Assembly (NCBI GenBank): GCA_027943245.1
Contig: JANDJZ010000218.1
Span: 27,849 to 91,848 of the forward strand
Length of the DNA stretch: 64,000 nt
Direction: 5' to 3'
From: Acanthamoeba sp. SK_2022b
Taxonomy: Eukaryota > Discosea > Longamoebia > Acanthamoebidae
A program made the position numbers and the translations under genes. Within the stretch, counting starts at the first letter, position 1; each line of letters begins with the position of its first letter. This document shows, one piece after another, positions 59,984 to 64,000 of the stretch. The notes under the pieces are model-generated. The model made no database searches. It saw nothing but the letters and a program-made list of their open reading frames with translations, and had not been told where the DNA came from.

Positions 59984-62500
59984 ATGCCTGCCCAGCTTAG
60001 CTTGTGTGCCATCCTCTTGTTGGTTTTCCTTGCTCCTCCCCCTGCAACTGCCCAGTGGACCACCACATCACTCTCGGTGGCGCGCAACTCCCTGGCCGCC
60101 ACTTCAGTTGGGGACCTAGCCTTCTTTGCAGGCGGACTCGATGGCAATTCTTTGCCATCTGCTGTGGTGGACATCTACAATGCCTCATCCAACAGCTGGA
60201 CCACCGCCACGCTCTCCCAGGCCCGCTACCTCTTGGCAGCTACCTCCGTTGGGAGTCTGGCCCTCTTTGCAGGAGGCGTTTCTCCTGCAAATGGGGGACT
60301 CTCCGCTGTGGTGGACATCTACAATGCCTCGTCCAACAGCTGGACCACCGCTTCGCTGTCCCAGGTCCGCGCTGCCATGGTGGCCACCTCAGTCAGCGAC
60401 CTGGCCCTCTTTGCCGGTGGCAGCGCATTGAATGGCTCCGTGGCTAACCCCTCCATATTCTCCGCTGCGGTGGACATCTACAACGCATCCTCCAACACGT
60501 GGACCACGGCCTCGCTCTCCCAAGCCCGCCGCTACCTGGCGGCGACTTCGGTCGGGGGTATGGCCTTCTTTGCTGGTGGTGCGGATAATGCTGGCGGAAT
60601 CTCCTCGGTGGTGGACATCTACAACACATCCTCCAACACGTGGACCACCAGCTCGCTCTCCCTGGCCCGTTACTTTCTGGATGCCACTTCAATCGGGGAT
60701 GTGGCAATCTTTGCTGGAGGCCTCACTGGTTCAGTCTCCACCGCGGTGGACATGTATAACGCATCTTCCCACCTTTGGAGCGCCTCGTCGCTTCCCCTTG
60801 CCCAAGCCCAGTGGGTGGCCACCTCGATTGGTGGCCTGGCCCTCTTTGGAGGAGGCCTCGGCAGTTCCGGCGGTGTCACCGCCAAGGTAGGCGTCTACGA
60901 GGCGTCAGCCAACAGCTGGACCAACGCCGAACTCTCAAGCGCCCGCGAAAAATTGACTACTACATCGCTTGGCGACCTGGCCTTCTTTGCTGGCGGCAGC
61001 ACTACGAACTCCTCTGCAACTCTTTACTCCTCTGTGGTGGACATCTTCAATCGGTCCGCGTGGTCACCTCCAAGTCCATCAGCTTCGTTCACCCCATCCA
61101 TTACTCCCACGCCCTCACCTTCATCGTCTGCTTCTCCACGGCCCTCAGCATCGCCGACATCGTATCCGTCAGTCACTCCCTCAGTTCCTCCAATCGCGTC
61201 AGTACCCATCACAGCCGAGTTCAACTTCACTGTACCGGCGGTGGTCATCAGCCAGTCCGGTACGCCAGAATTTCGTTAAAGCTTGAGAAAATTCTCTCTT
61301 ATAAGATATCTCTTTAACCGACCCTATTAGAAAGCGACACGGGAACAGATGCCCAAGAGATAGATCTCGGTCTAGTGAGTCTGGAGGAGATCTCTGATGG
61401 AGATGATGCCACTGTGTTGCAGGCCGTCAACCTTCAGACCGGTACGTGTCTCCAAAATCTCAAGAGGAGAGTACCAAGCTTACCTCTTCACACACCACTC
61501 GATCGGCAGTGGGATGGACGGCTTTGGAGAATACGAACGCATCAAGAGGCGACAACACCACAGAGTACATTTTCATCAGCCATCTCGCCACGGCGACAGA
61601 CGGAGCCAACAACGCGACTCTCCGCTACTTTTTCACCACTTTTGCCTCGGACAAACTCATCACGACAGGTATCGTAGATGTCCATGTCATCATCTCGTGC
61701 AAAGTCCGGATACCCAGATATCTTACCAAGCGCTAATCGTTCCATGAGCGCGCAGAGAGCAACTACTCGTTCACGGTGACTCCGGCCTTGCTCAAGTTCT
61801 CATTCAACATCTCTTCTTGGGCCTGGCTCTCAGCGTGCGTTTTTCTTACTCTTCCCTGTGACCCCTTGTCCATCTCATGAGTCCTGGATTTTGCATTCTC
61901 TCATCACCAGGTCGAGCAAGCTGCGGTTGACGCTCAAGATCTCTCCCTCGTTTGTGCGCTTCACGCGGTGGGATGACACGCCCCAGGCCGGCATGAGCAC
62001 GTTTCTCTTCTCGAACCCCAACGTCCAACAGGCGAGCGCTATCGTGCGCCTCCTCGACTTTGGCGAGGCTGCTGAGGAATACAACCGGTCGCGCGTGTCC
62101 GTGGAATCAGCCGCGGCCATCAATACCTCATCACTGTCCCTCACGTTCGCTCACTTTGAAGGCAGCCTCCTGTTTGACCCTGGTAAGTGCTGTGCATGTG
62201 TAATTAGTGCTCTGCGTGCGTACGTGCGTGAAGAACACTAATAACTTGAAACGTGCGTAACATGCAGACTTTGGGTTGTTGCTGCCAGGCAGGAATGGGG
62301 GCAGTGGTGGCGGAGGCAGCAGCGATGTGGGGCTCATCGTTGGCGTAGCCGTGGCGATACCGCTGGCCGTCGTTTTTGTTGCGGGGGTCATCACCGTAGT
62401 ATTGGTGGTGGCCCTTGTCAAACGTCGAATCGCGCAGGCCAAAAGCAGAGGAGCAGTTGGGTTTGATTCCCAGAGTGATGGTGATGATCAGCAGCTCTAA
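59984..62500 (+). CDS. Kelch-repeat type-I membrane protein sharing the surface-family stalk/TM module
   Basis: Exon 1 (59984-61259) encodes a signal peptide (MPAQLSLCAILLLVFLAPPP) and seven Kelch-like repeats of about 55 residues. Each contains LAATSVGxLAxFAGG and VDIYNASSNSWTTASLSQAR variants, enough for one complete seven-bladed propeller. A Ser/Pro/Thr stalk (SPTSYPSVTPSVPP) follows. Later exons (61331-61441, about 61460-61672, 61762-61832, 61911-62183, 62267-62500) encode an Asn-glycosylation-rich ectodomain (NTTEYIFISHLATATDGAN, SNYSFTVTPALLKFSFNIS, KLRLTLKISPSFVRF). Then come FEGSLLFDPDFGLLLPG, a Gly-rich spacer, a Val/Ala transmembrane helix and a VKRRIAQAKS tail. From the stalk on, it matches the C-terminal part of the 5-17 kb proteins. 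The second-to-third exon join is uncertain. Confidence 0.8.
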
Positions 62501-62654
62501 ACTACACAGTGATCATCACTACCAAGACACAACCCTGTGCCTGCAGTATTAGCTACCCTGAATATCATTGTTGATATTGCCAGAGAAAGGCCTCTCTCTA
62601 CTAGAAGATAGTTCATAATCATCGGCTGCCTTCCTCTTCGGATACTCGCGCTCT

Positions 62655-63700
62655 CATTGCTGACCAAGTCGCGCGTTGACATCTTGTGTGCTGTATTTGA
62701 GCTGCGCGAGAGATTCCTGCACGCCACCGACTTTACTATCGCTTCACGGCTGCCTCCCCATCCATGCACTAATAGCTAAACGCACCTGAACCGCGTATGG
62801 AGGGAACTCGCTCAACTCTTCGTAGATCTCCTTGCCGTGGGATCGCACGAACTGGTACAGGAGCATGAGCGCGAACTGCCGCAGTTCAATGGTAGTGGGC
62901 GGGTCTCTAAATTGGGGGTCATCGGCTGGTGTGCACCGGCCGTTGAAGAACTCCTCCAACTGGAGTAAGCACCGGCAATCATAGATGTCAGTCAGGCTTG
63001 TATTCATAGTCTCGTCTATCCTCTTGGGAAGGGATAGCACCTTGCCGACGTTACGCAGAATAAAGCCGTTCATGACTTGCATGAATTGCTCCTTACTGCG
63101 ACGCGCACACGATGAACGCGTCGCCGTGGCCGCCAACGGTGTGCTGGGCGCTCACGCTGCCGACTGACTCCTCCGGGTTGTCGCCCTGGTGGTTGGCGGC
63201 GTTGTTGCTCTGCGCGTTGTCCCTGTCCCGCCGCCCTTCTGCTTGTCCTTGGCCTCGCTGCCGCTGGTGGTCGCACTCCACGCCGGCTGCTTGTCCTCGC
63301 TGGAGTGGACTGGGGATGTCCCTCGCGACCGTGATTCGTTGCCGCTCCGCTGGGGGTGATGTTGATGTTGATGTTAATGTTGGTGGCGGTGGCGGTGGTG
63401 GGTGAGCCAGCGAGTGCGGCGTGGCGGCCGTGCGGGCCCACCCGATGAACTCCTTGCGCTCGCTAGGCGACAGCGCGGGCGGCGTGGCGGTGCCGCTGCT
63501 GCTGTTGCCAGCGGGCTGGTGGAGTAGCTGAGGCCGCCGGCAACGGCAGGAGGTGGCGGTGGTGGTAGAGACGGAGATCGAGGATGCGGGCTGGCCGTTG
63601 CTGGACGAGTCGTTGGCGGCGGTGTCTGCACTCTCCACGCATAGCACGCTCCATCGCTCGGAGAGGTAGCCGCCCAAGGACGACCTCCACAGCTACCAGT
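62655..63700 (-). CDS. 3' part of an unidentified gene (partial)
   Basis: Minus strand. An exon starts after a tag acceptor near 63692 (LWRSSLGGYLSERWSVLCVE) and continues through a Ser/Pro/Ala-rich linker with ERKEFIGWARTAATPHSLAH. An exon from about 63110 to 62787 reads QFMQVMNGFILRNVGKVLSL, then TSLTDIYDCRCLLQLEEFFN, TIELRQFALMLLYQFVRSHG and SEFPPYAVQ. It splices in phase through gtgcgt to ESLAQLKYSTQDVNARLGQQ and a stop at 62657-62655. The helical, Leu-rich C terminus suggests a protein-interaction domain. I do not recognise it. The junction near 63100 is unresolved and the 5' end is not in view. Confidence 0.55.
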
Positions 63701-63808
63701 TCGGTCCGAGTTCGTGCCTGTGGCGGGCCATGTTAGAAGTTGGCATGTAAAAAGAACTTATGATGAACCTTGTACCAGGGTATTTGATTTAATGTAGGAT
63801 AGGGTGAT

Positions 63809-64000
63809 AATAATAATTATATGTCCTCATGGAACAAGACTTTCTCATTGTTGAGAGCCATCAGCTCATTCTTTAGAAGCAGGCAGATCAGGTTGACACC
63901 CTTATTGGCCAACTGGTAGACCAGCATCTGCAATGACCCAGACTCACCATTCACATCAGAAGTGCCTCTGACAATTTTTGGATCACAAGCAAGTTGGTGT
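63809..64000 (-). other. Possible 3' end of a further minus-strand frame, cut by the window edge
   Basis: An open frame entering from the edge reads SLQMLVYQLANKGVNLICLL and ends ALNNEKVLFHEDI before a stop near 63809. Its composition is AT-richer, like the repeat islands. It may be a real gene end or another dispersed fragment. Confidence 0.3.

Overview
The window is nuclear DNA of a compact, GC-rich unicellular eukaryote. Genes are split by many short introns (mostly 50-120 bases, donors such as gtacgc, gtgcgt, gttcgt, with C-rich or GT-repeat interiors). The set of an SH2-coupled kinase-like protein, ARPC4, a Rab, a WAC/DDT chromatin protein, Zn2Cys6 regulators and Kelch ectoproteins best fits a free-living amoebozoan, Acanthamoeba-like in style. 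That assignment is inference; no rRNA or organelle marker is present.

Layout. 1-752: 3' end of a PH-domain gene, possibly the TORC2 subunit Sin1. 890-3852: complex I NDUFS8 and an intronless AKR7-type aldo-keto reductase. 5381-16987: a tandem pair of large type-I membrane proteins built from repeats encoded by phase-1/phase-1 exons, with a truncated copy at about 4247-4410. 16988-20388: lower-GC island with decayed repeats. 20389-25422: a Rab GTPase (-) and an SH2-containing pseudokinase. 26135-31503: a GATA-like/PHD-like zinc-finger protein and ARPC4. 31838-36806: an ADP/ATP-carrier-like protein, two tandem Pro-rich mini-genes, and a type-II glycosyltransferase-like gene (-) carrying an apparent frame break. 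37059-48563: two Zn2Cys6 regulator paralogues flanking a Ser/Pro/Thr-rich secreted protein and a 6 kb repeat-like island. 48925-56996, all on the minus strand: a WAC-DDT-WHIM protein, an arsenite methyltransferase with a CC-pair repeat block, and a secreted beta-helix-like protein. 56997-59983: repeat island with a GTG minisatellite. 59984-62500: a seven-repeat Kelch ectoprotein whose stalk, membrane segment and tail match those of the 5-17 kb pair. 62655-64000: 3' end of an unidentified minus-strand gene and a possible second partial gene.

The most distinctive element is an apparent cell-surface family in which different N-terminal recognition arrays (a novel G-x-W-x-Q repeat, or a Kelch propeller) sit on the same juxtamembrane module. 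The other notable genes are the SH2 pseudokinase and the cysteine-loaded ArsM. Gene models were built by eye from splice phase and protein similarity. For six genes (NDUFS8, Rab, SH2 pseudokinase, carrier, ARPC4, ArsM) and both Zn2Cys6 paralogues the exon lengths sum to a whole number of codons, which supports those models.
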